From: Nepenthes gracilis
Taxonomy: Eukaryota > Streptophyta > Magnoliopsida > Caryophyllales > Nepenthaceae
NCBI GenBank assembly: GCA_033239525.1
Contig: BSYO01000002.1
Span: 15,348,626-15,412,625 of the forward strand
Reading direction: 5' to 3'
DNA length: 64,000 bases
Below the pieces are notes generated by a model. It was given only the letters and a program-made list of their open reading frames with translations, was not told where the DNA came from and made no database searches. Each line of letters begins with the position of its first letter. The stretch's first letter is position 1. Below are positions 23,191 to 34,699 of the stretch, piece by piece. A program made the position numbers and the translations under genes.

Positions 23191-25538
23191 TGTGACGGAA
23201 CCGATTTTTTTTTTACATTCCACCAGCGACCTCCCGAAACTAACACCAAGGTTTCGGTGATCTGGTCCGGGCCAATCGTGCCTCCCAATCACAAGATCAC
23301 AGAAGCCATCTAGGACCCATACACGATATCCATAAAATACGTAGCGGAAGCGAATCTAATAACCTATCAAAATATTCACATTCATACCCATAAAACTCAT
23401 TTATGCATACAAAGCCATAAAAGTCCAATTACAAAATTCATATATTTCAATTGGATCATTGCAATAAAGCTGCTTCTTCCATGGTAACTCAAAAATATGC
23501 TTCCGAGTTCTTAGAATCATTTAGACAGAGCTCTAGTCACTCCATCTCATCAGGCACAAGCTCTATAGTTTCATCTGGAGGGAAAACACAGAAAATAGTG
23601 AGTCGAAATTCAACAAGGTACTTGCAGATTTTTCGTAAAGCGTTTATGTTGTAAGACGGAGACAGATACATATGCAATATGAATATTTTAAAATAAAAGT
23701 TGACCGGATCACGATAGATACATAATACAAAAATAATCAGGAAAGCCGGAGTAGTCAGATTCTGAAAATCGAGATAGAAAACAGTGTCGGTCTTATTATA
23801 AAAATTTCTCCTCTTTTATTTTTAGCGGTAAGGGACATCGCTAGCGGAGGGGGCAATAATCGAGGATAGATTGTACACATCTCCCTACAATCACGGCAAT
23901 ACCTCATTGTACAAAGCTCCGAGGACAGTTCCTTTTTGTTATCCTCGATTACCGCCATAATATTCTAAGGCATGCTGGAGAACTTTATCTCCCAGTGCTA
24001 AAGTCCAATCTTATGATCTTGTCATAAGGCCAGTTCACTTTTTCTTTAGTTCACATTCCGGACAGGCACAAAGCTTTCGGTCGTCATGTTACAAAGCCGA
24101 TTTTAAATTCATTTTTTTATTCCGATCAAGTATAAAGACTTTCAATTGACATGTAGCCGATTTCAAATCCATAAATCTCATTTCGGTGTATAATTCTTTA
24201 TTATAACGTTATAACTCAAGGCCGATTTACTTCTCTATTTTTATACAATTCAAGTCAAATCATAAGTTGAGCAGAAAACATAAAGCAGAAAGTAGCAAGC
24301 ATGAATTAACCATGAAATTAAAATTATAATTTTAGTTCGATCGTACGGTAAGCATGACATCCGAGATACAGCTTATCAAGTAGTAATTAAAACGGTAAGT
24401 CTGATATGCTATATATTGAAGTATTTAAATCTGAAGAGAACACTTGCAATATTTCTTAAAGCCGGGACTTGAAAACAGAAGTAAAATCTAAGTTTAAAAA
24501 GGAAAGGTACACTTGTCTGGCTGTTGACCGCCCACTCCGCCTAACGTGAAGCTTTTTCTCTTTCTTCACTCCTTATCCTTCCTCCTCGCCAGAATTCCAC
24601 ACCCGTCCCTCAACTGGAGCTCAGTATATAAAGATGAGAGATTAGGTGAAGTGGGCGGGTTACCTACTTGGTATTTCCCTTCAGGAGTTAGGTGGGAGTG
24701 AGTGGGGTAAGTTACCTACTTGGTACTTTCATCTAGAATGTCAACGGGGTAGTTTACTTGCTCTGATTAGATTCGGATCTAGTTGGGATCTAACAGTCTA
24801 AACAACAAAGTTGGCCCTTGCCTTTAGTTTACCCTTAATTTATCCTGGTCAAAATTTTTGAAGTTAACATTTTAAAAGCTGGTCAAAAGTGGTTAATTTC
24901 CAACAGCGTCTTGACTATAAGTAATCTAACTTTTAGTCAATTCTAGCTAGTTAACATTTTCGGTCTATATTTGATCAACATTAATTTTCAAAGTCACCAA
25001 ACCTTTCTATTGGTTAATTTTTTTAGACCAACCTTTCAATTGACATTTTGTCAACTGCCTAGGTTTTGAATAACGCTTCTTACTATAATCCAGCCAACTT
25101 TTACTCAAAGCCGGCCAACGTTTCTTTTCTCTTATTCAAGGTCGGTCAACATTTCTAAAAGATTTATGTGATAATTTGGTCAACCCTCAAAAGTTTATAA
25201 TTTTCCATGAATTTTGTTCAACATCTTTATGACCCAAACCCATGGTTTAATCAACGCGTCTTGACACCGGGTCAACATTTTGTGATGGTCAACATCTATT
25301 TAGTAACACGTTCGAATAAGCTTTCAACATTTTGACTGTGCGGCTTTCTTCCTTGATAAATATCAAAACGGTCACCGATTTAGCACTCAACCCAACATTT
25401 TGATTACCATTAGTTCAGGTCTTCAGCGCCACAAATGGTGTAAGGCCACTCCGGTTTAAGTTGAAATCAAAACACTTCGATTTTTAAGTAGCAATATTTT
25501 ACTTTGGTTTTAAGCTTCTTTGATTTCGGGATCTCACA
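23191..25538 (-). repeat. E2 5' LTR, enlarged by mosaic sequence
   Basis: 2348 bp, start TGTGACGGAACCG, end GGGATCTCACA. It keeps the acceptor CCCTCCAG|ATGAAACT (intron end 23575) and perfect 11-bp arms (23858-23868 with 23940-23950). The donor at 24516 has mutated (CAG|ACAAGTG). It is about 175 bp longer than the left LTR because of extra pieces at 24870-25440. Confidence 0.93.
24870..25440. other. Mosaic segment inside E2's right LTR
   Basis: Compared with the left LTR, this part is interleaved with short exact copies of the downstream flank, in the same order. Examples are GATTTATGTGATAA (also 25561), TCGAATAAGCTTT (also 25963), GCGGCTTTCTTCCTTGAT (also 26001), TTTAGCACTCAACCCA (also 26107) and GCGCCACAAATGG (also 26311). 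Confidence 0.8.
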
Positions 25539-25543
25539 AAACT

Positions 25544-26660
25544 ACTAGATAATTTTTCTAGATTTATGTGATAACAGTTTTTAAAATTAAATTATCAAAA
25601 GTTTATTAACTTTTCAAGCATGAATTTTGTTGGGTACTCCAATAGGATTATTTTAATGATGGTTTCTATTGATTTAATCTTTTACCCTTTATATAGAAAC
25701 ATCTGTGAAGGAGGAATGACCATTTACAAACCCACTTGAAGGGATGACGTCCATACTTTTGGCCTAGATGGTCAACGCACAATCATACTTGACCGGACGA
25801 AAGGCCAATGATACCAACATAAGGACGACGTAACCTAAGGACAAGGTCATGGACACTGGGGGAGGTCAATAGTATTTTTAAAACCTTTCTAATGATTATT
25901 TAGGCAAGTCACTTCAAACTTTTTTGAAGATTTTATTTAACCTTGTAACATGCCTCCCCTCGAATAAGCTTTACATTGGCCAAGCCTAGTTTGACCTGTA
26001 GCGGCTTTCTTCCTTGATTTTGCACTCCCCTAGAAGGCAACCTCCATCCTTAGCCACCAGAGGAAATTATTCATAAAACCCCAATTTTTAACCTAGGTTT
26101 GCAGACTTTAGCACTCAACCCATGAGGAAAGCGTAAAGATTCTCTCTTTCAGATTAATTTATTAAAACATCTTAGAGCACCTTAAATAGACAAATTGATT
26201 TAGATATAAATACATTTTAGAGAAGTAGAAAGCCCTAGCCATTGCAAAGCACAGAAGGAAGGAGAACCTCCCAAGATGCCATTACCGCCATCAATCGGGG
26301 CATAATGCCAGGCGCCACAAATGGGGGGCACTTAGCGCTCATCGGCGCCCTAGCCTTGCCTTGGCGAGAACTAAAATCCCGCACTCCTTCCTAAGGAAGG
26401 ATTCTCAACCTCTTGACTATAAGAAGGCCGGGGAGCCAACACTCCAGGGGGCCCTTCAAAAGAAGAGAAAAACGCTCTCAGACTCATAGGAGTTGCTCTG
26501 ATATTCATATCCCTTTTTCTAGAGGAATTTTTCTACTTCTAAGCTCAAGAGAGTTTGTTTCAACGACGTCTTCTCAAACTCTTATGCTTTTAGGATTTCA
26601 TCCCCTCGAAATTTAACAATCATTAAATCTTCAAAATCAACGAACCTACTTAATTTAGAA
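25544..26660. other. Degenerate, mosaic copy of E3 LTR/internal sequence; no gene
   Basis: Short exact blocks shared in order with 27515-29250 alternate with unrelated sequence. Examples are CCTAAGGACAAGGTCATGGA (25832 and 27523), TTTTTAACCTAGG (26085 and 28051), a GGGGCACTT...GCGCTCATCG block (26325 and 28513) and AATTTAACAATCATTAAATC (26610 and 29167). It may be a decayed second copy of E3 or a consensus error. Confidence 0.6.
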
Positions 26661-27045
26661 TAGTAATCTAAGAAGAGAACCTCTCGCTTAGAATCCATAG
26701 TTTAGAACAATAACCTAATCCTCGATTCAGAATCCATATTTCAGAATAGTAACCTAATCCTTGGTTCAGAATCTATATTTCAGAACAATAACCTAATCCT
26801 CTCTTCAGAATCCATATTTCATAATAGTAACCCAATTCCCTCGATCTACCTATTATGATCTAGAAATAATAGGATCTAACAAAGAATCCATATTTAAATA
26901 TGATAATTGGGAGATAATTAACCTAATCCTCGATCGGGAGGAATCTATATTTTAGAATAGTAACCTAATCCTCAATTCAGAATCCATATTTCAGAATAGT
27001 AACCTAATCCTCGGTTTAGAATCCATATTTTAGAATAGTCAGCTT
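26660..27045 (+). repeat. Minisatellite, about 39-bp units
   Basis: About eight imperfect units of CAGAATCCATATTTCAGAAT plus AGTAACCTAATCCTCGATT follow one another. One unit near 26850-26930 is interrupted by sequence shared with 29855 (CCTATTATGATCTAGAAATA). The TAATCCTCGATT part resembles one of the complementary LTR arms. Confidence 0.85.
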
Positions 27046-27049
27046 TCTT

Positions 27050-27470
27050 TTAAATCTATTACCCTCCATACTTTACATCTCAAGGGCAAGATAATTTCTA
27101 TTCAGTTTAGTCTTTACATACCCTCCATACTTTACATCCCAAGAGTAGGATGATTTCTGTTTAGTTCTGTCTTTACATACCATCCATACTTTACATCCCG
27201 ATGGTAGGATGGTTTCTATTCAGTTTAATCTTTACGTACCCTTTATACTTTACATCCTAAGGGTAGGATAATTTCTGTTGAGTAGAATCATTTACATATC
27301 CTCCATACTTTACATCCCGAAGGGAGGATGATTTTTGTTCAGTTTAATCATTTACATACCCTCCATACTTTATATCACAATGGCAGGATAATTTCTGTTC
27401 AGTTTAGCCTTTACACACCCTCCATACTTTACATCCCGATGGCAGGATGATTTCTGTTGTTCGATTAGCT
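27050..27470 (+). repeat. Minisatellite, about 59-bp units
   Basis: Seven units, each with CCTCCATACTTTACATCCC and GGATGATTTCTGTTCAGTTT, start about every 59 bp. It probably belongs to the E3-type LTR, in the place where LTRs A to C carry the GAACTCCGG repeat. Confidence 0.88.
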
Positions 27471-27499
27471 GTTATTTAGTGAAATTCTTTTGCCTATTA

Positions 27500-29134
27500 T
27501 TTAGTATTTCTATGCAGTAACCTAAGGACAAGGTCATGGACTAGCTATACCGAAATCCTACTGATTTACTTAACGGATAACATTCTTATCCTTATTTCCT
27601 TAGTCATAATTCTCCTGACCCCTAAAACCTTTCTAATTCATACGATTAAACCATAAGTCACTTCCAAACTCCTCTGTAACTTAACAATGCAGTTTACAGT
27701 TTAATCCTTAAGTGCAAATCCAGTCCAACCTATACAAATAACCCTTTAGATAACCTCAGAACACCACAAAATCTTAACAGTATATTCGTACGGGACTTTT
27801 CAGACAAGACCCTAAATTGATAATCCTTCAGATAGTTTCAGAACATCTCAGAAGATTAACAGTGCATTCCTACGGGACTTTTCAAACTAAACCTTAATCA
27901 GGAGTCCTTCAAATAATTTTAGAACATCTCAGAAGTCTTACAGTATATTCTGGTGGGACTTTTCAGACTAAGATTATCTCATAATCCTTATCATATTACA
28001 GAATTACAGTTACATCTCAGAATTTAGGAAACTTATACATAAAACCCCCAATTTTTAACCTAGGGTTTTGCACGGAGCTTTCAGATCATAATCGGACACC
28101 CTACGCATGTACAATCAGGAAACTGAAACCCTATATTGTGATACATAAAGATAAACTTAAAATCTATCCGATTAATTTATAGAAACATACTTCGTATGCA
28201 TTAAATAGAGAGAAACAGTGATTTAGAGTATAAATACATTTTTAGAGATATAGAAAAGTAGTAAAAACAGAGGGTAAGGTCTGAGGTACACTTGCCTTAG
28301 CCTGCTCTATTGTTATTTTTATCCGGATCGGAGTGGAACAGCTGGATTCCTGCTCTTCTCTTCCCCTTTCCCTCTTCTCTCCCTCTGTTCTCTACTGGAA
28401 CGTCGCAGAATGGCTGAAGAAAATGCGTGTGGCCCCTTTTATATCAATCGGGGCATTTGAGCGCCCGTTGAGCGGTTCGCAAATGCTCCTTTTTTGCAAA
28501 ATCGCACTCGATGGGGCACTTGAGCGCTCATCGAGCGCCCTCCTCGTACCACTACTCTACTCCCACCTTGCCTTGGGCGGCCATCGGGCAACCACGTTCG
28601 CATTTTGGTACCTCCCCAGAGCTCGAGCTCTACTCGGGCGCAAGTCAGGCACACGTCAAGCACACATCGAGCCTGCAGCAAGTCGACTTCATGTTTTTGC
28701 CATCCGATACCCGTTTTGACCCTTTTAATCCAAATTTTCACATTCTTGAATCCTAATTTTGATTATATCACCTTAATAGGCCATAATTATCATAATTTAA
28801 AGCCCAAAATCTTATTTACGAATCAACGTTTCTTGGTTTACAACTTCTGTTCCCGATTTACCAATTCCAAAACTTTAGGCTTTTGAATCTGATTCCTCCC
28901 ACACATTTTGACCACAGTTCACATATCTCAACTTAATTACTGTCCAATTACCATATTTTGGAATTCTGAAATCTCAACAACCGTATTAACCATATCTTGA
29001 AAACCGATACCTTATAGGGCCTAATTTCTTTTTTCTACTTCTAAGCTCAATTTTCCATATTCTAAACCCTATCCTTAATCATTATTAATTCTGTTTCACC
29101 CTAATTATCGTATTTTAGAACTCAGGTTGTCACA
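27500..29134 (-). repeat. E3 3' LTR (left end uncertain)
   Basis: The right end GGTTGTCACA at 29134 abuts a PPT. The last 620 bp match the right copy split by LTR A (31079-31186 and 37401-37921). On the minus strand it has U3 with GC-rich GAGCGCTCATCGAGCGCC (28520), a purine-rich leader (28390-28350) and donor-like AAG|GCAAGTGTACC at 28295. Three further repeats of about 105 bp follow (27990-27690, each with CGGGACTTTTCAGAC). The leftmost part dissolves into the mosaic region, so start and target duplication are not defined. Confidence 0.7.
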
Positions 29135-29152
29135 CTCTTTCCCACTTACAGA
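29135..29152 (-). other. E3 polypurine tract
   Basis: Minus strand CTGTAAGTGGGAAAGAG abuts the LTR start TGTGACAACC. It is preceded by GAGGATGAAATTTC, the same post-pol motif as in E2 and E4. Confidence 0.75.
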
Positions 29153-30110
29153 AATTTCATCCTCGAAATTTAACAATCATTAAATCTTCAAAATCAAGGA
29201 ACCTACTTAATGTTTCCAATTCATTTCCAGATGGAGGCGGTCATCTAAGAGAACCTTAAATATACAAATTGTTAGATCCTCATTTCATTGGCATGTCATC
29301 AAGTCGACATTTTTCTGTAGTACCAAATCCATCTAGTACACTCGAATTACACACAACCATGATTTTACTTGTCCCAAAATATCAATATCAAGAAAACAAC
29401 TCCCACAAATCCTCAAACCGCAACAGGATCGAAGATTACAATGATGCATTCACCACAGATTCGACATGTTTTTTTTTAATTCATTACACAAGTTATAGCT
29501 CCATCATCTCAAACACTAGTCAGCTTCCCAACTTAGGAATACAACACTCTATTGTCTCAAACATTCAAATCTACCCAAAATTTCTTAGACTAAAACTTCC
29601 AATTGCTAATCCTGATTATGAAGGAGCAATTCACATAGGGATTCTTCTCCCTCTTAGCCCAAGGGCCTCTGTTTACATAAGACACAACTGGGATCCTTCT
29701 CTTTTTCACAGTCCCTAACTCATTGATTCACGGGACATCAATCATCTCCCAAAAGTAGTATTCATAAATCCTCATAACAAAAGCTTCATTGCAAAAAAAA
29801 CCTTACTACGGCGATACAATTTTTAACCCTAAGTTCCTCCCCCACTTAGACTGAGGGTATCTACCTATTATGATCTAGAAATAATAGGATCCTAACTTTT
29901 CCCAACAAATTTATGCTATCAAAGTGGCTTTGCACCTACATAATATTTCTTCCTCCAATCAAACATACAACTAATTACTTTTTCACAATTCACAACATTT
30001 AGAAAAGAATATATATATATATTTATCAGGAGATAATCCCAAAATTTACAAGGTAAGGGTAACATAATATGCAATTCAAGAAAGAATACATAAATACCAA
30101 ACTTTAAATA
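29153..30110. other. E3 internal region lacking pol
   Basis: About 960 bp lie where protease, RT, RNase H and integrase should be. A 149-codon plus-strand frame (29269-29718) shows no known motif. A stem-forming block CCTATTAT...ATAATAGG lies at 29865-29889. No pol residues were recognised on either strand. Confidence 0.6.
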
Positions 30111-31078
30111 AAATAGAAATCAAGTTCCTCAAATGAGAAAATACCATCATCTACACTTGGGGAGGTCTCAACGTCCTAGACTGTTGCCTTGAGTGCCTTG
30201 ACTGCTGATAGTCTCCTTGGTTGGGGACAATTCTTAGCCAGATGACTTTACTAATCACAATTAAAATAGGCCCCCATTGTTTTATAACAGATAGTCCCCA
30301 GATGCCTCCTCCCCCACTGTACACATTCCACCTTAAATTCATGAGGACCAGTCACTGATCGAACCTCGATGATACTCTTTCCTTTGTCTTCAGTTCTTGC
30401 CCTTTTTGATGGCTTAGAAGGTTCCAAACTCAGCCCTGCACTAGTATTCATCCAGTTGGCAGCTCTCTTAGCACGGGATTTTTGTATCTCTAGCTCCTTT
30501 TCATACATTAGGCTCTATCTAATATATCCGCATACGATTGGAGCTTTAGAGTCGCCAAATATCCTCTAATATCATCCCTTAATCATTGCTGAAACTTCTT
30601 TTCCTTCCTTAATTCATCTTCCACAAAATATGGCACAAATCGGGACAATTCGGTAAACTTAGCATCATATTCTGCTGCTGTTTGACTCCCCTATTTGAGT
30701 CGCATAAATTCTTACTCCTTTTGATCCTGAAGGCTGGGAGGGAAATACTTTTCCATAAAGGCCTCTTGAAATATTTTCCAGGTGATCACAGTATTGGGCA
30801 CACCTAATGCCTTCTTCTTCTTCTCCCACCAACTGTCAGCTTTGCCTCTCAACTATATACCGCAAAAGAAAATTTTTCTTCATTTGAACATCGGATCACC
30901 GCAAAGATCTATTTCATACTCCGCATCAAGATATCCACCTTTATCAGATCAGGCTCACCCAGGAATTTGGGCGCTCTCTCCGCCGTGAATCTATTATACG
31001 TGGTCAGAGCAGGATTTATTGGAACTGCCTCAGGTGCAAGGACCGGAGCCATATGACGCTGCTCTAATGAGTCAACCA
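30111..31078 (-). pseudogene. E3 gag remnant fused to LTR U3
   Basis: The minus frame 31172-30909 starts in LTR sequence (TRLPDGRLRQGGSKVVVQGG) and passes without a break into gag (LEQRHMAPVLAPEAVPINPA, FTAERAPKFLGEPDLIKVDI), closest to E2's gag. Further capsid pieces follow to 30600 in broken frames. The knuckle region reads AYFNCD, two stops, SHLAKNCPQ near 30260-30225. The fusion means U3-to-PBS and the gag start were deleted in one event. Confidence 0.75.
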
Positions 31079-31186
31079 TATGGGGCGCTTGAGCACCAAT
31101 CGAGCGACCTCCTTGTACCACTACTTTGCTCCCGCCTTGCCTCAGGCGGCCATCAGGCAACCGCGTTTGCATTTTGGTACCTCCCC
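31079..31186 (-). repeat. E3 5' LTR, left part of the U3 remnant
   Basis: Matches 28511-28618 of the left LTR closely (GGGGC(A/G)CTTGAGC, then CGGCCATCAGGCAACCGCG) and stops where LTR A begins. Confidence 0.82.
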
Positions 31187-32012
31187 TGTAACGGCCCAGA
31201 TTCTAGACATAGGAAATTCCAATCACCAAGTCCTTATAATCTGGTCAACGCTAGTTGACCGAAAAATATAATAAAAAAAATAAATCAGCCTTAAGATGAA
31301 ATCAAATTCGGCCCTTGCAAGATGAAAAGAAGTCTGGATTTTCTTGATGAAAATCGAGTCCAGCTTTTACAAGATTGAGTCTGGCTTTTACTTGATGAAA
31401 ATCGAGTTCGGCCTTTCTTTGATGAAAATTGAGTCCGGCTTTTACTTGATAAAGAGAAGTTCGGCTTGCCCCTTAGTATAAAAGAAGTTCGGTTATTCCT
31501 TAGTGCAAAACAAGTCCGGCTCCATCATTATCAAGACCAGCCACTTTAAAGAAAATCGAAACCGGCCTTGAACGTGTTTTGAAATCGGGTTTTGTTCCAT
31601 TGAAGGCCGGAGTACATTATATAAATGTAAGGCCGAAGTGGTCTTGAAGGACAGAGTGGCTTTGTGTATTGGAGGCCGGAGTAGATTATGGGAAAGCCAA
31701 AGTTGATAATTCGGTTAACAGGTATTGACCGGAAGTCGTGTAAAAGGAATTGAATGTGTTTACATGAGAAACCTAAATCCTGTTAAGTTCAGTTAACCAG
31801 GAATTAATAAACTCTTTGGGAATGTTCAGTTAACCAGGAATTAATTAACTCTTTGGGAATGTTCAGTTAACGAGGAATTAATAAGGGAACTCATTGGAAA
31901 TGTTCAATTAACTGGAAATTAATAAGGCAACTCTTTGGGAAATGTAGAGCCATAAATAAGAAATATTCCTCCTGTACTACCAATTATTAATGGCGATCGC
32001 TAGACCAAGGCC

Positions 32013-32020
32013 TATAAATA
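32013..32020 (+). promoter_or_regulatory. TATA box of LTR A
   Basis: TATAAATA in GGCCTATAAATAAGAAC, about 90 bp upstream of the donor-like site, as in LTR B. Confidence 0.6.
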
Positions 32021-32106
32021 AGAACTAGAAGAGTGAGAAAGAGGCATGCAATAGAGTTTCTAGTAAAGGAAGGCCTAAAGATCAAGACAAAGTAGAAGAA
32101 ACCCAG

Positions 32107-33407
32107 GCAAGAGTACTCACCCCTATTTTTAAAGTTCATGATTATACATGTTTGCTACGCAAGTATATATGATATTCTTATGAAATTATGTATGTATGAT
32201 GTTTGCTCTGTTTTTGTGATTTATCGTTCTTAATCGCATGTTCAAAAGAAACCTTGATATTCATGATGTTAAATTTTATTCTGCTTGAAGTATGATTATT
32301 TGTCAAATTATATGAACTCTAATAATTACATGTTTAAAGAAAAGACTTCTAACTTTTAATGAAAAAGAACTCCGAATTTTAGAGCTTCGGATTTTAAAAG
32401 AAAAGAACTCCGGATTTTAGAGTTTCGGATTTTAAAAGAAAAAGAACTCTGGATTTTAGAGCTTCGGATTTTGAAAGAAAAAGAACTTCAGATTTTAGAG
32501 CTTTGGATTTTAAAGAACTCCGACTTTTAGAACTTCGGACTTTAAATGGAAATGAACTCCGGTTTTTAGAACTCTGAATTTTAAAGAACTCCGGCTATTT
32601 GAGCTTCGATTTTTAATGGAATTAGAACTCCGACTTCCGAACTACGACTTTCGTTGAAAAAGAGCTCCGGCTTTTGAACTCCGGCTTTAGTAAAAAAAAA
32701 AGAACTCCGGCTTTTGTTGAAAAAGAACTCCTACTTTTGAACTCCGGTTTTGTTGAAAAGACCTTCGGTTTTAAAGAAAAATGGACTCCGGCTTCTAAGA
32801 AAAGAACTTCGGCTTTAAGATGATACGGACTTCAACTGATGAAGTTAAGAACAAGGAAAATATATGCAATCCGGACGGCAAGTGGAACTCTACGACTTCC
32901 AACTTTCGAACTATGATAGGTGGCCAATAAAAGACATGAACTAAAAACCGAGTCTCCATTAAACTTGCTGTTAAAGATGGATAAAGGATATTAAAGTGAC
33001 ACTCGAGGATTGCCTCCTGGGCCACAGGGGGGAAACTTTTGGTGGCATAAGACTTTTAGACTACGGCCTCGTATGCCCGGTTAAAGGCATTACCTCCCGC
33101 CTCGGGGAGCATAATGAGAGGATACGGCTTTAGGTTGCGGGGTTACACACAACCCATCCTCGATGTTGTCCGCTTCCATCCGATCCTTAAATATGATAAG
33201 AATTTCTAATGGTTTTTATGAGTTTTCTGAAAACAAGATAATAAGAAAAAGAATAAGGAAATTCCAAACTAAAGAATGAGCGATATGATGATTTTCGTAT
33301 GCTAAGTTATGTTATGAACTCTATTTTGATCCGCTTATATATATGTTGATGTTTTCTGCATGTGAGTATCTTACTAGGCTTTGTAGCTCATTCTTGCCAC
33401 TTTTCAG
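32107..33407 (+). other. Candidate leader intron in LTR A
   Basis: CAG|GCAAGA opens and CTTGCCACTTTTCAG|ATGAC closes a 1301-bp interval that contains the minisatellite and the complementary arm cores. AG|GCAAG is the usual form of the rare plant GC donor. Confidence 0.45.
32340..32815 (+). repeat. GAACTCCGG minisatellite in LTR A
   Basis: About 20 irregular units alternate AAAGAACTCCGGATTTTAGA and AGCTTCGGATTTTAAA, drifting to GAACTCCGGCTTTTGTTG. It is the same basic unit as in LTRs B and C. Confidence 0.88.
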
Positions 33408-33944
33408 ATGACAAAAGACTTACGGAGGATGAAGTTGAGTAGAACCATATGATGTAGCTAGATGGCATAGCTGGCCGGAGCTGATTCAATGAAGAGCTTA
33501 ATTTTATTTCCTTTTGATATTTTGAGAAGACTTGTAAAATAGTTTCGCTGTATAAGAATCTATGAATGTTAGCATGTTTCCTGTGAGATCCCAAAATCAA
33601 AAAGCCTAAAATTCGGGAGAAAATATCCCAACTTAATACTAGAGTATTTTGATAAGGATGAAATTTGGAATGATTTTGTGTCCCATGATGCCGGAGTGAT
33701 TTAAGGACCGGAAGTGGTTTGCGCCACTTGGAGACCGGAGTTACCTTTTTGGTCTCCTAAGCCACTGAAGGCCAGAGCACTTCATGAAATGACCGGAGTG
33801 AATTGTGTGAAGAGAGGCCGAAGTGGCCTTGAAGTCCGGAGTGGTTTTGTATGTTGGTGAGGCCGGAGTAGAATTGTGGATGCAAGGAAAAGAAATCCGG
33901 AGTTTATGAAAAGGTGATGGACGGAGTGAATAATAAGAGAAAGT

Positions 33945-34090
33945 TGACCGGAATTGGAGATGTTGACCAGATTTGAAGGAATTGGCTGGATTTGAGGGTG
34001 TTAACCAGAATTGAAGAAGATATTGACCGGACTGGAAGAGTTGACCGAATTTGGAGATGTTGACTGGAATTGGAGAGTCGACCGGTAGCA
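33945..34090 (+). promoter_or_regulatory. W-box-like cluster in LTR B U3
   Basis: TTGACCGG, TTGACCAG, TTGACCGG, TTGACCGA and TTGACTGG occur within about 140 bp, about 200-340 bp upstream of the TATA box. Confidence 0.5.
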
Positions 34091-34280
34091 TTAGCAATAA
34101 ATAAGAAGCAGTTGGCTGGAATAAATTAATAGAACTAAAGACAAAAGTAAACTTCAGTTAGAATCCAACTAGGCGGCGACCAAAAAGGCGTAGGTAAACT
34201 AATCTAGTTACTCCACCTACCGTCTGCAAACAAGTACGAGAGTAAGTAACTTACCCCACTTACCCCACCAAACCCCTCCT

Positions 34281-34288
34281 CTATAAAA
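34281..34288 (+). promoter_or_regulatory. TATA box of LTR B
   Basis: CTATAAAA in CCCCTCCTCTATAAAAAAAG, about 105 bp upstream of the donor-like site. Confidence 0.6.
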
Positions 34289-34699
34289 AAAGCCAGTGTC
34301 GGTTGGCTGAAGTTGACAGCCAATACAAGCAGAAAGGAGGGAGTAAAAGGGAAGCTTCAAAACGGTGACACTGGCAACTCCTCAGGCAAGTGTACCTCGG
34401 ACACCGTTTTTAAGTTCATGTTTAAAGAATATTGAAAGTATACCTCGGACGCCACTCTCTTTAAGTTCGGATTTAAGAATGTTTGCGGATGCGCTCTCCG
34501 TTTTTAAGTTCAAAAGTACTCACCACTGTTTTTAAGATTATGCATGTTCTCGAAGCAAGTATATATGATATTCTTATGCAGTTATGTTGATCGCATGCTT
34601 AAAAGAAACATTGACACTCAAGATGATAGATTTTATTCTGCTTGAAGTATGATTATCTGTCAAATTATACGAACTCTGATAATTATACGTTTTTGAAGA

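Larger units (their letters stand above)
16337..25538 (-). mobile_element. E2: structurally complete Tekay/Del-like gypsy element
   Basis: Two LTRs (16337-18509 and 23191-25538) with TG...CA ends, a PBS next to the right LTR, a PPT next to the left LTR and identical 5-bp AAACT flanks define a 9202-bp insertion in minus orientation. Inside, in order, are gag, protease, RT, RNase H, integrase and a chromodomain-like tail. By eye about 15 percent of the first 180 LTR bases differ between the two LTRs, mostly C/T and G/A changes, so the insertion is old. All frames are broken. It inserted into AT-rich DNA beside the Tat-like LTR. Confidence 0.96.

Noticed and set aside
27050..27470. CRISPR-like array (regular repeats and spacers)
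   Set aside because: Units are imperfect tandem copies over their whole length with no unique spacers, in plant DNA.
28333..28719. 128-codon plus-strand frame and its 100-codon antisense partner
   Set aside because: Both lie in the GC-rich U3 of E3's LTR; the overlap of long frames on both strands follows from GC-rich, stop-poor sequence.
29269..29718. 149-codon plus-strand frame in E3's internal region as a host or element gene
   Set aside because: No recognised motif, opposite strand to the element, serine/isoleucine-rich AT-driven composition and no relatives in the other elements here.
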